Positions 9,808 to 18,127 of a stretch of DNA of 18,127 nucleotides are shown in pieces. Origin of the DNA: Haplosporangium gracile (Eukaryota; Mortierellomycota; Mortierellomycetes; Mortierellales; Mortierellaceae). The stretch's first letter is position 1; the number at the start of each line of letters is the position of its first letter. Under the pieces are notes generated by a model. That model searched no databases and was not told where the DNA came from. It saw only the letters and a program-made list of their open reading frames with translations. The position numbers and the translations under genes are program-made. Location of the stretch: NCBI GenBank assembly GCA_015499985.1, contig JAAAUF010000762.1, positions 1-18,127 of the forward strand, given 5' to 3'.

Positions 9808-10721
9808 ATGTTTACTGTTCTGTTCGACTTTATTAGGAATGCAAGAAAGAGTCATTCCTTTGTGTTTCAATGGGAGAGTTTGATACAAGAAAAGCTATCG
9901 TCCTGTCCGAAAACGCTGAAAGTAAAGAAGAAAAAGGCGTTGGTAAGTCATTTTTATTTGTACAAAAATACAATGCTGCTGTTGTTGCAACTGGAGCAAT
10001 ACATATCCTGGAAGAGTAGCATATATCTAATAAACAGTTTTTTTGTATGTCAAAAATAGGCGGAGCAAACAACATCCAATATCAGTCATGACAGCAAAGA
10101 TCCTATACCCGACACCCATGTCACCATAATTGTTGCGGAGCTACACACCCACGTTTATCGCTCGTACCGTTGGACCCGCTACTCAATCACCCGTTGACCT
10201 TGAGTCTGAGAATGACTCCAGTTCCATCGACATAGCCGACGCCACCAGCTATGGTCCAACGCTCCAGAAACAACTCTTAAGCCCTCAATCTCAAGTCCTC
10301 CTTGCTCTCATCGAAATCGAGAAAACTGCTGTCATTACGACATCCGCCTCCACGGCTACCGCCAGTCTCGATCCCAAGACCTAGGACAAGCAAGCTATCC
10401 CCTTTTCTCGACTCGGATCCACAACCAACATCCCCAACTGGTGCCGATCATGACGCTGAGCTCAAAACTACTGCCACTTCCGTGACCATTGCTCCAGAGT
10501 CAGCGTCAGGATCGGCACCGGTTGGGAACGTTGGCCGTGAGTCCGAGTTGGGGACTGAGAACACTTCCGGTTCCCCGACAGTAGCGTCTGTCGCCAAGCA
10601 GGAGTACGATCAAGTTGCTGTTGTGAGCCTTGAGGACTTCTTGGCTCTCGAGGCGATCGATCTGAGTCACGACAGCGACCTGAAGCACGGCCCGCCCACT
10701 CAAGCTGGGATTGAGGGCTAA
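9808..10721 (+). pseudogene. Broken Ser/Thr-rich coding region, unrecognised
   Basis: I do not recognise a family. An ATG frame from 9808 runs to a strong donor (GTAAGT at 9943). A 117-bp intron (9943-10059, branch CTAAT, T-rich tract, acceptor AATAG) preserves the frame into 10060-10180, including NISHDSKDPIPDTHV, and then stops. The next plausible coding stretch is in another frame (10130-10384, for example PVDLESENDSSSIDIADA, stop TAG). It is followed in the third frame by 10302-10721 (for example VAKQEYDQVAVVSLEDFLAL, stop TAA). The last two stretches have no ATG of their own. Protein-like composition hopping across three frames suggests a gene with at least two frame-disrupting indels, or assembly errors. 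It may be the 5' part of the kinase-like gene that follows. Confidence 0.35.
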
Positions 10722-11056
10722 GATGGCTATATGGAGACGCAACCGGTAAGGTTTTGCATTAGTATGTCTTTTGTTCTTAGCCATTCGCACCACGGGCTGC
10801 ATACCATACAAGTTCCATCCTTGCCAATTACCATGCTGTTCATCGTGTGAGGAGACAGACTTATGTCCTCGTCTTTCTGTCTCGGTTGATCTACAACGAT
10901 CATATCCGCCGTCGACGACACAAGAGAGAGAGAGAAGGATCGCGGTGGTAAGTACCAATGAAGCCTTTGAAGGATGCGGAAAAAAAGCAAGAGATGGTGG
11001 CGTCAAAAAACAGATCAAACATTGACTCACTTTGTTGTTCCAATATGGTGTGCAAG

Positions 11057-11521
11057 GCAAGGCTGGAACTACCCTCGTTGTTGTGGAGCAGAACAACAAT
11101 GTTGAAGGCAACATGTTGTGCCTGAAGATACAGTCTGAGAGCAACGATAGAACGGTAAGTTACCATGAAACCATCGAGGTAATTAAACACTGGTGCCTCA
11201 GGTACATCACTAGAGGGTAAAGCAAAGGCTAACTTGGCGTCATTACCTTTGATAATGCCTACGTAGTGGGCAAACGAGATGGAAATATTGAGCGGAGTCA
11301 ATCATCCTAACGTGATCGGTTTCAAGCCCTATAATGGTGCATGTCGATAGAGGATAGCTGATCATAACCAACGTTTGCTTCTGCTAACTTTTTTTATAGC
11401 TCTGAGCCGTCATCACCAAGGAATCCTAGAAATACTGGATCACCTCAGTCACGACAGCACCGCTATGGCCTCCAGCAGAAAGAACAAGAAGCGTCGACGA
11501 TCCTGTCACGGGCACGACTAA
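11057..11521 (+). pseudogene. Protein-kinase N-lobe fragment, truncated before the catalytic lobe
   Basis: Three exons join in frame: 11057-11154, 11267-11336 and 11400-11521. Splice signals are good: donor GTAAGT with branch CTAAC at 11230 for one intron, and TGCTAAC plus TTTTTATAG for the next; introns are 112 and 63 bp, and a 109-bp intron (10948-11056, donor GTAAGT) probably precedes. The order matches kinase strands beta1 to beta5: a degenerate Gly loop (KAGTTLVVVEQ), the beta3 lysine in GNMLCLKIQ, the alphaC glutamate in WANEMEILSGV, beta4 NHPNVIGFK, and a hinge-like GILEILDHLSHD. The chain then ends in a basic tail (SSRKNKKRRRSCHGHD) and TAA. No HRD, DFG or APE motif follows in any frame I read. 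It could be a decayed kinase, a small regulatory pseudokinase, or the end of a longer gene whose 5' exons I could not place. Confidence 0.45.
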
Positions 11522-11602
11522 CGGAATCTCGACTGCAGCTCAGACTCGCATTAAAAGGAGCCGTGTCGGTGGCTTACACCGATTGTGATGACCCTCATTC
11601 AC

Positions 11603-11610
11603 TATAAAAG
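11603..11610 (+). promoter_or_regulatory. TATA box
   Basis: TATAAAAG preceded by CAC and followed by GCC is a canonical TATA box. About 30-60 nt further is a C/T-rich stretch with several CA dinucleotides, suitable for initiation. It would serve the frame at 11640-12292. Confidence 0.45.
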
Positions 11611-11639
11611 GCCTCATATAGTAAAATAGTGCGGCACAG

Positions 11640-12292
11640 AGTCTCCTCGAATACACTTCTCGTCATCATTCACATCCTGCAACGCTAACCCACATCTCCC
11701 TGTTACTACTCTACCCTTCGGACTAAACCCTTCTCTAGTCCACTTCCAATATCACCCCTCGACCCGCGACAAATTTAATAATGACAACAACATAGGAGCG
11801 TATGCAGGAAATTTTAACCCGGACGAGGACATGGATCCACTTGAACAATTTGAGAACAAAACAAACTTTTCACTTTCGTATCGATGGGAAATATGAAGTT
11901 GTCCCATCCCTTCCAAGTTCGCCACACAAAGCCGTCGAGAACGACGAGATCATGTACAACGTCAAAAACGAGAAGACCAAGAAGAGAATTCATAACAATG
12001 TCAAGAAAAAGGACGACAAAGGACGACGAAAAAAAAGATGGAGGAAATGGGAGAATGTTATGAACATGACCAAGAATTGGTATTCAACAAAGAAATTGAG
12101 AGAGCCGAAAGGACGATAGAAACGAGTCGTGGTGTTGTTCTCCTATATACCCCGCAACTGACTAAAGAGCCTACTGAGATTTTAGCGATTCAAACCTTGA
12201 CATTTGCCAAAAAGATAAAAATAAGCGCTGATTTCTTTTGGAAACACATTACTCAAACGAGCCTAACACCGACTTCAAAACACGATGTGTAA
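11640..12292 (+). pseudogene. Gene relic: one reading frame with two in-frame stops
   Basis: I do not recognise this protein. One frame runs about 650 bp from just after the TATA box to a TAA at 12290-12292, interrupted only by TGA (11894-11896) and TAA (11993-11995). The first part reads like protein (GAYAGNFNPDEDMDPLEQFE) and the last part is acidic and charged (EEMGECYEHDQELVFNKEIE), beginning with an ATG at 12038. An overlapping ATG frame at 11802-12119 is strongly basic. Neither central stop is clearly removed by an intron. A short coding gene from 12038 (84 codons) is possible, as is an unrecognised intron. Confidence 0.25.
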
Positions 12293-12307
12293 AAACAAGC
12301 CCAAGGG

Positions 12308-12313
12308 AATAAA
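12308..12313 (+). terminator. Poly(A) signal downstream of the relic
   Basis: AATAAA lies 16 nt after the final stop at 12292, in the position expected for a gene on the + strand. Confidence 0.4.
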
Positions 12314-12587
12314 ATGACGCAGGAAAAAAAAAAAAAAAAGCATGAAGAAAATCAAAAGGCTGTTAGTCTCACTTTTTTTTCTTATATCGTCACGTCAAGC
12401 CAGATTAAGTTAGTTCTTTCTCTTATTGTCCTTTGTTTTTTTCTTTTTATTCTTTCTATTGCCCAAAGCATCGCCTTATTATAAAAGATGGAGACAAGGG
12501 TATAATCGGATAGCCAGGAAAAGATAATGGCAGTGAGAACAGGATGAAGGCTCTTTTTTTTTTTTTTTAATCCAGCCTAAAACCTAT

Positions 12588-12880
12588 TTATCACAAACCA
12601 GTTTTCAACCTTTCTTCCACCAGCTCAAAGCCTATTTTTTCAACAAACCAGTCCACGACCGTTTGATTGAACCAGCTTCGACCAGCTGGAGTCTCTTTTC
12701 TCTAACCAGCCAGCAGCCACACGGAGCCTGTTGACCAACCGATCAACTCAACTTCTTGTCCAACCAGCTCAAACTCTTGCGCCACCGAGCATCGCAAACT
12801 CAATCTTCAACCAGTTCGAAATCCTTTCACCAACGACTCAAAAAATTTCCCTCACCCGACCCAGCCAGCCCAAAGTTCTT
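12588..12880. repeat. Degenerate AACCAG-type minisatellite
   Basis: About ten copies of ACCAG or CCAGC occur in under 300 bp, often as AACCAGCTC or AACCAGTTC preceded by a C/T-rich run. Spacing is irregular, commonly 15-40 bp. The region has no poly-A runs between copies except near its ends. It appears to be an old tandem array. Similar words (CCAACCAGTC) end the repeat cluster at 137-290. Confidence 0.55.
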
Positions 12881-13241
12881 GTTTCAATCAGCAAAGGGCG
12901 TAACTTTTTCCCAAGCTAGAATTCAACTAGTCCAGTACATGGTCTCTCCCACTTTTTTTTTTTTTGTTTGCAAGAAGTCCCAAAAAACCTATACATCGTC
13001 AAGCACGAAAAGGGAACACATAAACGAGAAAAAACAGATTTGAATGAGTATGTGTGTGTGTGTGTTTTTTTTTAATATTAAACGGTGTGTGTTGGTTGGT
13101 TGTAACAAAATGCTTCAAAAAAGAAACCCAAAGAAGAAAAAAAACAACAACTAAAAACAGGAGAACTATGTGTAAGGTAAAAAGACAATTTGTAAAGAAA
13201 ATAACTAACTAAAACTAAAAAAAACTAAAAGGCCCTACTTC
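12881..13241. other. A/T-rich 3' flank of VTC4
   Basis: There is no gene. The stretch contains homopolymer runs and a short TG microsatellite at about 13050-13064. Near 13200-13230 are repeated AACTAAAA units. On the minus strand this is the T-rich 3' untranslated or downstream region of VTC4. I found no exact AATAAA for that gene. Confidence 0.5.
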
Positions 13242-15983
13242 TTATTGTCCGGTGGAGGTACCGTTATTAGCGCTGTTGCCGGTCGTCGGCGCGGAGATAA
13301 ACTTTGTGTAAAAGTTAAGGAAGTAACCACCAAAGAGGAAGACACAAAGGACGGAAGGTCCGATACGGTCGTGGAATTGACGGTTGGCCTTAAGAGAGAG
13401 GATGTTGGAGAGACGGATGTGGAAGATGCCCAAGGCGTAGAGCATGGCCAAGAGGGTGATCACTGTCAGGACAGCTCCTGAAATACGCGACATGTCGTCA
13501 CCAAAGTTGAGCAGTGTCAATGAAATCTGTATTGTTTAAGAAAAAGGAAAAGTGGGTTAGAATCCATTGAAAGAAATGAAAGGTTGAGGACAAAGTGACA
13601 TAAACGAGATAAGCTATGCAAAAGCAATAAAAAGGAATGGGGACTTACGGTTCCGAGAAGAACGGTGAATTGGAGCCAGTTGAGGAAGGTACGCTCGTTG
13701 GCAAAGAAGACCTTGGGCTCCATGCGGACAGTGCCAGCGCCCCGCTTGACAGAGCCAGCTCTCTCAGGAGCACCAGCAGCACCAGCTGCTGAAGGTGCTG
13801 GCCGCTTGCGGCGGATGGTGGACTTCTTGCGCAACACACCGGCGTTGCTGTTGATAGGAGGTGTCTTCTCTGTCAATCCTGGTGCCAAAGCTGTGTAATC
13901 AGAGCCAGCCAATGAAGATCTAGAATCGCGGTTATCAAGCCATGGGCGCACGGGCTGTCCGACAATAGTGTCATTGCTGGGAGTGACGGGGCCGTTGTCG
14001 ACCAAGGGGTGGGAGACATTTGAGGATCCGCTCGACTGGTTGTAGGGACTAGAGCTGTTGTTCGGTGACCGGCGGTTGTTGTTGGCTGCATTCTTCTCGA
14101 GCATCTTGGCCTGGTATGTTGCCTTGTCCATCAGCTTGGGCTTCTTGGGCTCAAACTCGGAGAGAGTCTTGGGTCCACTGCCCTCGACGAGAGCCATACC
14201 GGGAGCGCCGATAAGAAGAGGCCGTTGAGGAACTGGAGGGCGAAGGCCGCTTGTGGGGGTGCCGACAGGCCATGCGCGAGGCAAGAAACCGGTCAGACCA
14301 AAGTCGGTGTTGGGGGCCTTGCGAATATCCTGGTCCATGGTGGGCAGCCAAAAGGGAAGGATTTGGATCTTGTCCTCGAGCAAGGTGGCAACACCGTGAA
14401 TGTACTTGGAGAAACGGGGGCAGGACTCAACCAAGTGAGAGTTAATGAGCTCGACAATCCATGCTGGGGGCTCCTGTCCGTGGTGGGTCTGGAGCTTGAC
14501 CTCCAAGACAGCGTAGGGGAAACGGGTAACATCCTCAGCAGGGAGCTGACGGAAGGGCCAGTCAATACCGATATCCTCACGCTTCCAGTTCTTGCCGGCA
14601 CGGATACGTCCATAGTCATCCTCACGGATCAAGGCCAACTCGGTATCGAGCGAGATACGGACACGGGCATCGTTCTGAAGCTGGAAGGCGGTACGGCGGT
14701 AGAAGGCGCGGATAGCGGGGCGCATCTTCTTGCCGACAATACTGGTTTGAACATCGTTAGCGAGCTTTTGCATGAGCTCGACATCCTTGACCGACTTTTG
14801 ACCGCGCGTCAACAACTTGGCGAATTTGACATCCATGGTGTAGCTGCCCTCGAGATAAGGGTTGATGTATTTTGTCTTGATGGGGAAACGCTCCTTGACA
14901 CTCTGCTCGCCAGTCCACTTTTCACGATGGACCTTACGCTCCAAGAAGCACTGTCCGTTGTCAGTAGGCTCAGGTCCATACCAGCTGCATTGGTGACCGA
15001 AACGGCAATTAAAATTGCATATATGAAAGAGATACAAAAAGGTCAAACAACCATTTTATATGCCAAGGTTCAATCCAACAAATAAACAAAAAAAAGAGAG
15101 ACCACACAATAGAGCAATATAACAGGAAACAAAAAGGCTTACCGAATACGAATGGCCTGGGCCATATCTGACTTCTCGAGACGTCCCTGGTAGCACTCAA
15201 ACTCCTCGTTATCAACATAGACGGAAGAGATGGCCGAGTCGTTCTCCTCATACTCCTTCTTGGTGTTGAAGAGGAGGACGGGGAGGTGCTTCATGATGAC
15301 AAGCTTGACCTCGGTAATGTTATCGGGATGAATCCAGTACTTTGTCGTGTCACGGACAAAGGCGCTTGATCCCCAGTTGGCGAACTTTTCGTCTCCTGTG
15401 TGCTTCTTTCCGCGGAGGGTGACGGTGTGGTAGATCGACGAGAGGCGGACAATGATGGCATCATAGTTTTCCTTGTGGAAGGGCTTGCTGTTGAGACGGA
15501 CATGGAAGATGGTCTTTAACATCCATCCTGTTTGTTTCTATTGTTATCAGATTGTAAATAAAAATAATAATTATGTGAATATTCTGGCACTTTGTTTTTG
15601 CTTTCATGGTTGATTGGCATTGGTTCTTTGTGTTTTGGGTTCGATGGAATAAAGTATTGAACAGCATATGCTGGAATGGCGTTCGTTTGTGTTTCTTTGA
15701 TGTGCGGGGGATCGAAAAATGGAGAATATAGTTTTATGCTTTCGCTCAGCAAGGTTTTTCGTTTTTTTAGTTAGGTCGTGTGGTGTGTGGGAGGGGAATG
15801 AAATGGACAGGGTACACAAAGACAGAGAAGACAGAAAGAGAGGGGGGACGATGAAAAAAACGAAGGAAGGACAGGAAGGTGTGGAAGAGCCCAGATGGTA
15901 ATAATAATCGCATGTGGAGCCGAAAAAAGTTGTGGTCCAAAAGGAGGATTACATCCAATCGATGTGTACAGCAAACAGGCAAT

Positions 15984-16014
<31 letters not shown>

Positions 16015-16901
16015 GAAGACGGGCGGGACGGAGGAATTGTTTTTGCTGTTTTGTTGTTGTTGTTGCCGTGTGTGTGTGTGTTTGCGTATTTGTGTAAGTT
16101 CGATGAGGATGGTGGACGTAGAAAAGAAATGTGGGCCCATGGGCCAAGTGCAGGTTTGCCCTGGATAGAAGTGTGCGTTGGGAGGAATTTCCATTTATCA
16201 TCTTGATTGGTCTGATGTCTGTCCCTGTCCCGCCTTAAGATGTATGTGTGTTGCGTGTAAATGAGTGATAGTTCAGCCTCGCCTCTTTTTTCTTTCTCTT
16301 TGTCTTGACGTGTGGTGCCTGAAAAAAAAAGATTGGATAATCATCATCAAGAAACAAAAGTCGAGACGAAGGGGAAGAAAGAGGAGGCAGGGGAAAGACG
16401 AAGGATGTTGCAATTGGCAATAACCTTGGCTTAAAAAAGATTGACGGGAAAAGGGAGGGGAGGGGGACGACAAGACAAAGGGAAAAAAGAGAAGAGAAAG
16501 GGGAGGAGGGGACTTACGTCGTGCTTCTTGACAATCTTGAGGAAACCGGTATAGTTAAGGCGGGTGTACTTGGCGAGCACATCGATCTCGGCAATGACCC
16601 GGTAGATCTCCATCTCGAGAGCAGCCCAGGTCTCTTCCTCGGCGCCGTTCTTCTTGAAGTCCTGGGCCTGGGTGTTGTAGTATTTGAGCTTTCGGTGAAT
16701 CTCGCCAATCTTGACGCTCTGAAAGCTGTAGACCTTCTCCAGCTCACGCTCGAGCATCTCGACAAAGTAGCCCTCGTCCGTCTCGTTCCAGAGTCCTGAT
16801 GCGGTCCGGAGCTTGAGGACAGATTTGAGCTCGTCGTATGAGATATAGTTGAAGGACCATTCTGGCTGGGTGTAGTGGCTCAAGTGGTCTCCAAACTTCA
16901 T
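13242..16901 (-). CDS. VTC4: Vacuolar transporter chaperone 4, polyphosphate polymerase
   Basis: The catalytic subunit of the vacuolar VTC complex makes polyphosphate from ATP and feeds it into the vacuole. Exons in transcript order are 16901-16518, 15537-15143, 14984-13649 and 13526-13242: 799 aa (yeast about 721). Introns are 980, 158 and 122 bp; the first and last donors are GTAAGT and the middle one GTAAGC. Residues 1 to about 130 form an SPX domain ([10 protein letters not shown], then [14 protein letters not shown]), which senses inositol pyrophosphates. Residues about 135-482 are the tunnel-shaped polymerase. All catalytic residues known in yeast Vtc4 have counterparts: Lys194, Arg258, Arg260, Lys277, Tyr355, Arg357, Arg369, Glu421, Ser452 and Lys453. 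A Ser/Asn/Pro/Ala-rich linker spans 483-680. A DUF202-type domain (681-799) follows with three hydrophobic segments. VTC2/VTC3 paralogues are less likely, given the intact active site. Confidence 0.96.
15984..16065. repeat. AAC and TTG microsatellites in inverted orientation inside VTC4 intron 1
   Basis: Ten AAC units (15984-16013) are followed by five TTG units (16051-16065), so 15 nt can pair perfectly as a hairpin across a loop of about 40 nt or more. A TG run follows at about 16068-16081. All of it lies in the 980-bp first intron of VTC4. Confidence 0.8.
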
Positions 16902-16964
16902 CTTGTCGAATATGTAGTGTTGGTAGTATGAGGCGCTAGTCTATTAGTCTGATGATAGGGTATG

Positions 16965-17120
16965 AGGAAGGAAGATGGTAGAGGGAGAGGAAGAGGAAGA
17001 GGAAGAGGGAAAAGGAGAGGTAGAGAGTGGATAAAGTGAAGGACAAAAAGAGACGAGGAAATAAAAGAGTGAAGAAAAGAGAAGAAAGAGAGAAGAGAGA
17101 AGAGAGAGAGTGTGGAAGAA
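16965..17120. repeat. Long purine tract (GA/GGA repeats) upstream of VTC4
   Basis: About 150 bp of the + strand is almost entirely A and G, with repeated GAGGAA and GAGA words; the transcribed-sense strand is therefore pyrimidine-rich. It starts about 65 bp upstream of the VTC4 ATG and is likely part of its leader or core promoter. Confidence 0.7.
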
Positions 17121-17235
17121 ATAAGAAGAGGCAGAGGGTTAGTTAATCGCCACATAAAACATGAGAAGAGAGTTCAGTTGTCCCAGGTGTTTTAGGCCGA
17201 TGGAGGTTCAGATTCAGTTATTCAGGTGAAAGGAA

Positions 17236-17256
17236 GACAGACAGACAGACAGACAG
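17236..17256. repeat. GACA tetranucleotide microsatellite
   Basis: Five consecutive GACA units are visible in non-coding DNA upstream of VTC4. Confidence 0.85.
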
Positions 17257-17943
17257 AGAAAAGGAAAAAAAATATGTTCGAGAGCCCCGCTGAACAGAGG
17301 GAGAGACGATGGAGGAAAAGGGCGTAGTGTTTGGGGGGTGTATGAAATTATATTTTTAAACCAGCCTGCCTCTTTGTCTTGTTGCCTTGTCTGGTTAGGG
17401 TTGGGTTTGTGTATGTATATAAAACAACCAAGCAACACAAGAACAACAAGAGGAAGAAAGATAAAAAAGAATTGGCCCGTTTGTCTGGAGATAGAAATAT
17501 AATAGATGCCGTTGTCTGTTGTCGCACCTTTGGTGCAGCACCTTAAACAAGGATACGCAGATAGTAGGGGCAATTTGAAGTGCAGAAATAGAAACAATGG
17601 AAAGAATAGAAAAAAAAAAAAGAAGAGCACCACGCGATATACTGAGAGAACAAGATAGTGTGCGTGCCCTCCTTTTTGAACACATACAAAAGAAATGCGA
17701 TCAAGGAAAAGACATGGCGGCAAAAGAGGGGAAATGGAAGAGGAGCAAAAGAGGGCTAGATAAATAAAGCATAAGAAGAGGGAGTGAACACATCCTCGGA
17801 AGTTGTTTTGCCTGGTAGTGTGAGTGTCTGCAGCAATAAAGCTGTTGCTGCTACTATTACTAATGTGCTTGTTGGTCGTGTGATGTTGTGGATCGCAAAT
17901 CATTTCTCACTCTTTTTTCAATTTGCCCCTCATCGTTGTTGTA

Positions 17944-17967
17944 CACCACCACCACCACCACCACCAC
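17944..17967. repeat. CAC trinucleotide microsatellite
   Basis: Eight consecutive CAC units lie in non-coding DNA near the right end. No open frame with supporting features reads through them. Confidence 0.85.
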
Positions 17968-18127
17968 AGGTAGACACAGAAGAGAGAGAAGAGGAGGAAG
18001 AAAACGAACGATGTAATTGCCGGTCAGACGAGCCCAAGGACCATTTTTTTTCTTTTTTTACCCCTCGGCCTCTTTCAGCTCTCCTTGTCGTTCCCCCTTC
18101 GTCTGTGTTTTGTCGTGTCCTCTGTCG

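Larger units (their letters stand above)
16902..18127. other. VTC4 upstream region
   Basis: No gene is supported. The longest minus-strand frame (17214-17903) is dominated by Phe, Leu and Ser runs from pyrimidine-rich DNA. The region presumably contains the VTC4 promoter and leader. I looked for the phosphate-response E-box CACGTG/CACGTT and saw none. Microsatellites are listed separately. Confidence 0.5.

Noticed and set aside
10900..11301. 133-codon minus-strand frame across the kinase-like island
   Set aside because: It is antisense to exons and introns with strong plus-strand splice signals and kinase motifs. Its apparent internal repeat comes from the two similar donor regions.
12812..12826. 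tRNA-like B-box (AGTTCGAAATCC)
   Set aside because: No matching A-box or cloverleaf arms upstream, and the match has an extra base; it is part of the AACCAG repeat region.
14225..15085. 286-codon plus-strand frame
   Set aside because: It is the complement of VTC4 exon 3, whose minus-strand protein is unmistakable; the frame is open only because of codon bias.
17214..17903. 229-codon minus-strand frame upstream of VTC4
   Set aside because: Runs of Phe, Leu and Ser reflect pyrimidine-rich non-coding DNA and microsatellites; no recognisable domain. A membrane protein is not excluded but nothing supports it.

Overview
This window looks like nuclear DNA from a filamentous, probably early-diverging fungus. 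A Mucoromycota/Mortierella-type genome is my guess from style, not proven. The coding genes are split by GT-AG introns, mostly 105-180 bp, with CTAAC/CTGAC/CTAAT branch sites, and intergenic DNA is rich in A/T runs and microsatellites. The gene set (an ART-type arrestin, the polyphosphate polymerase Vtc4, cytosolic-type glycyl-tRNA synthetase, ribosomal protein eS17) is fungal eukaryotic. No bacterial, plasmid or CRISPR features were seen.

Layout: 1-2249 is a non-coding flank with a cluster of short degenerate repeats near the left end. 2250-4064 (+) is an arrestin-domain adaptor (2 exons, 555 aa). 4297-7276 (+) is glycyl-tRNA synthetase (5 exons, 650 aa), whose upstream DNA carries an overlapping E-box/Gcn4-type site and an open in-frame leader without AUG. 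Convergent to it, 7561-about 8696 (-) encodes ribosomal protein eS17, with the initiator ATG on its own distant exon. 8697-9807 shows no gene. 9808-12292 (+) is a zone of broken or lineage-specific coding DNA. It includes well-formed exons for the N-lobe of a protein kinase that stops before the catalytic lobe, and a second relic running from a TATA box to a poly(A) signal with two in-frame stops. 12588-12880 is a degenerate AACCAG-type repeat. 13242-16901 (-) is VTC4 (4 exons, 799 aa, intact catalytic residues), followed by a long purine-rich upstream region to the window end.

The four solid genes are independent housekeeping or nutrient genes: vacuolar polyphosphate synthesis under SPX/inositol-pyrophosphate control, ubiquitin-ligase targeting of membrane transporters, tRNA charging and ribosome assembly. 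Nothing suggests a co-regulated cluster. The most unusual part is the decayed kinase-like island. Exon joins were worked out by hand from splice signals, reading-frame continuity and remembered family sequences; no alignment or search was run.
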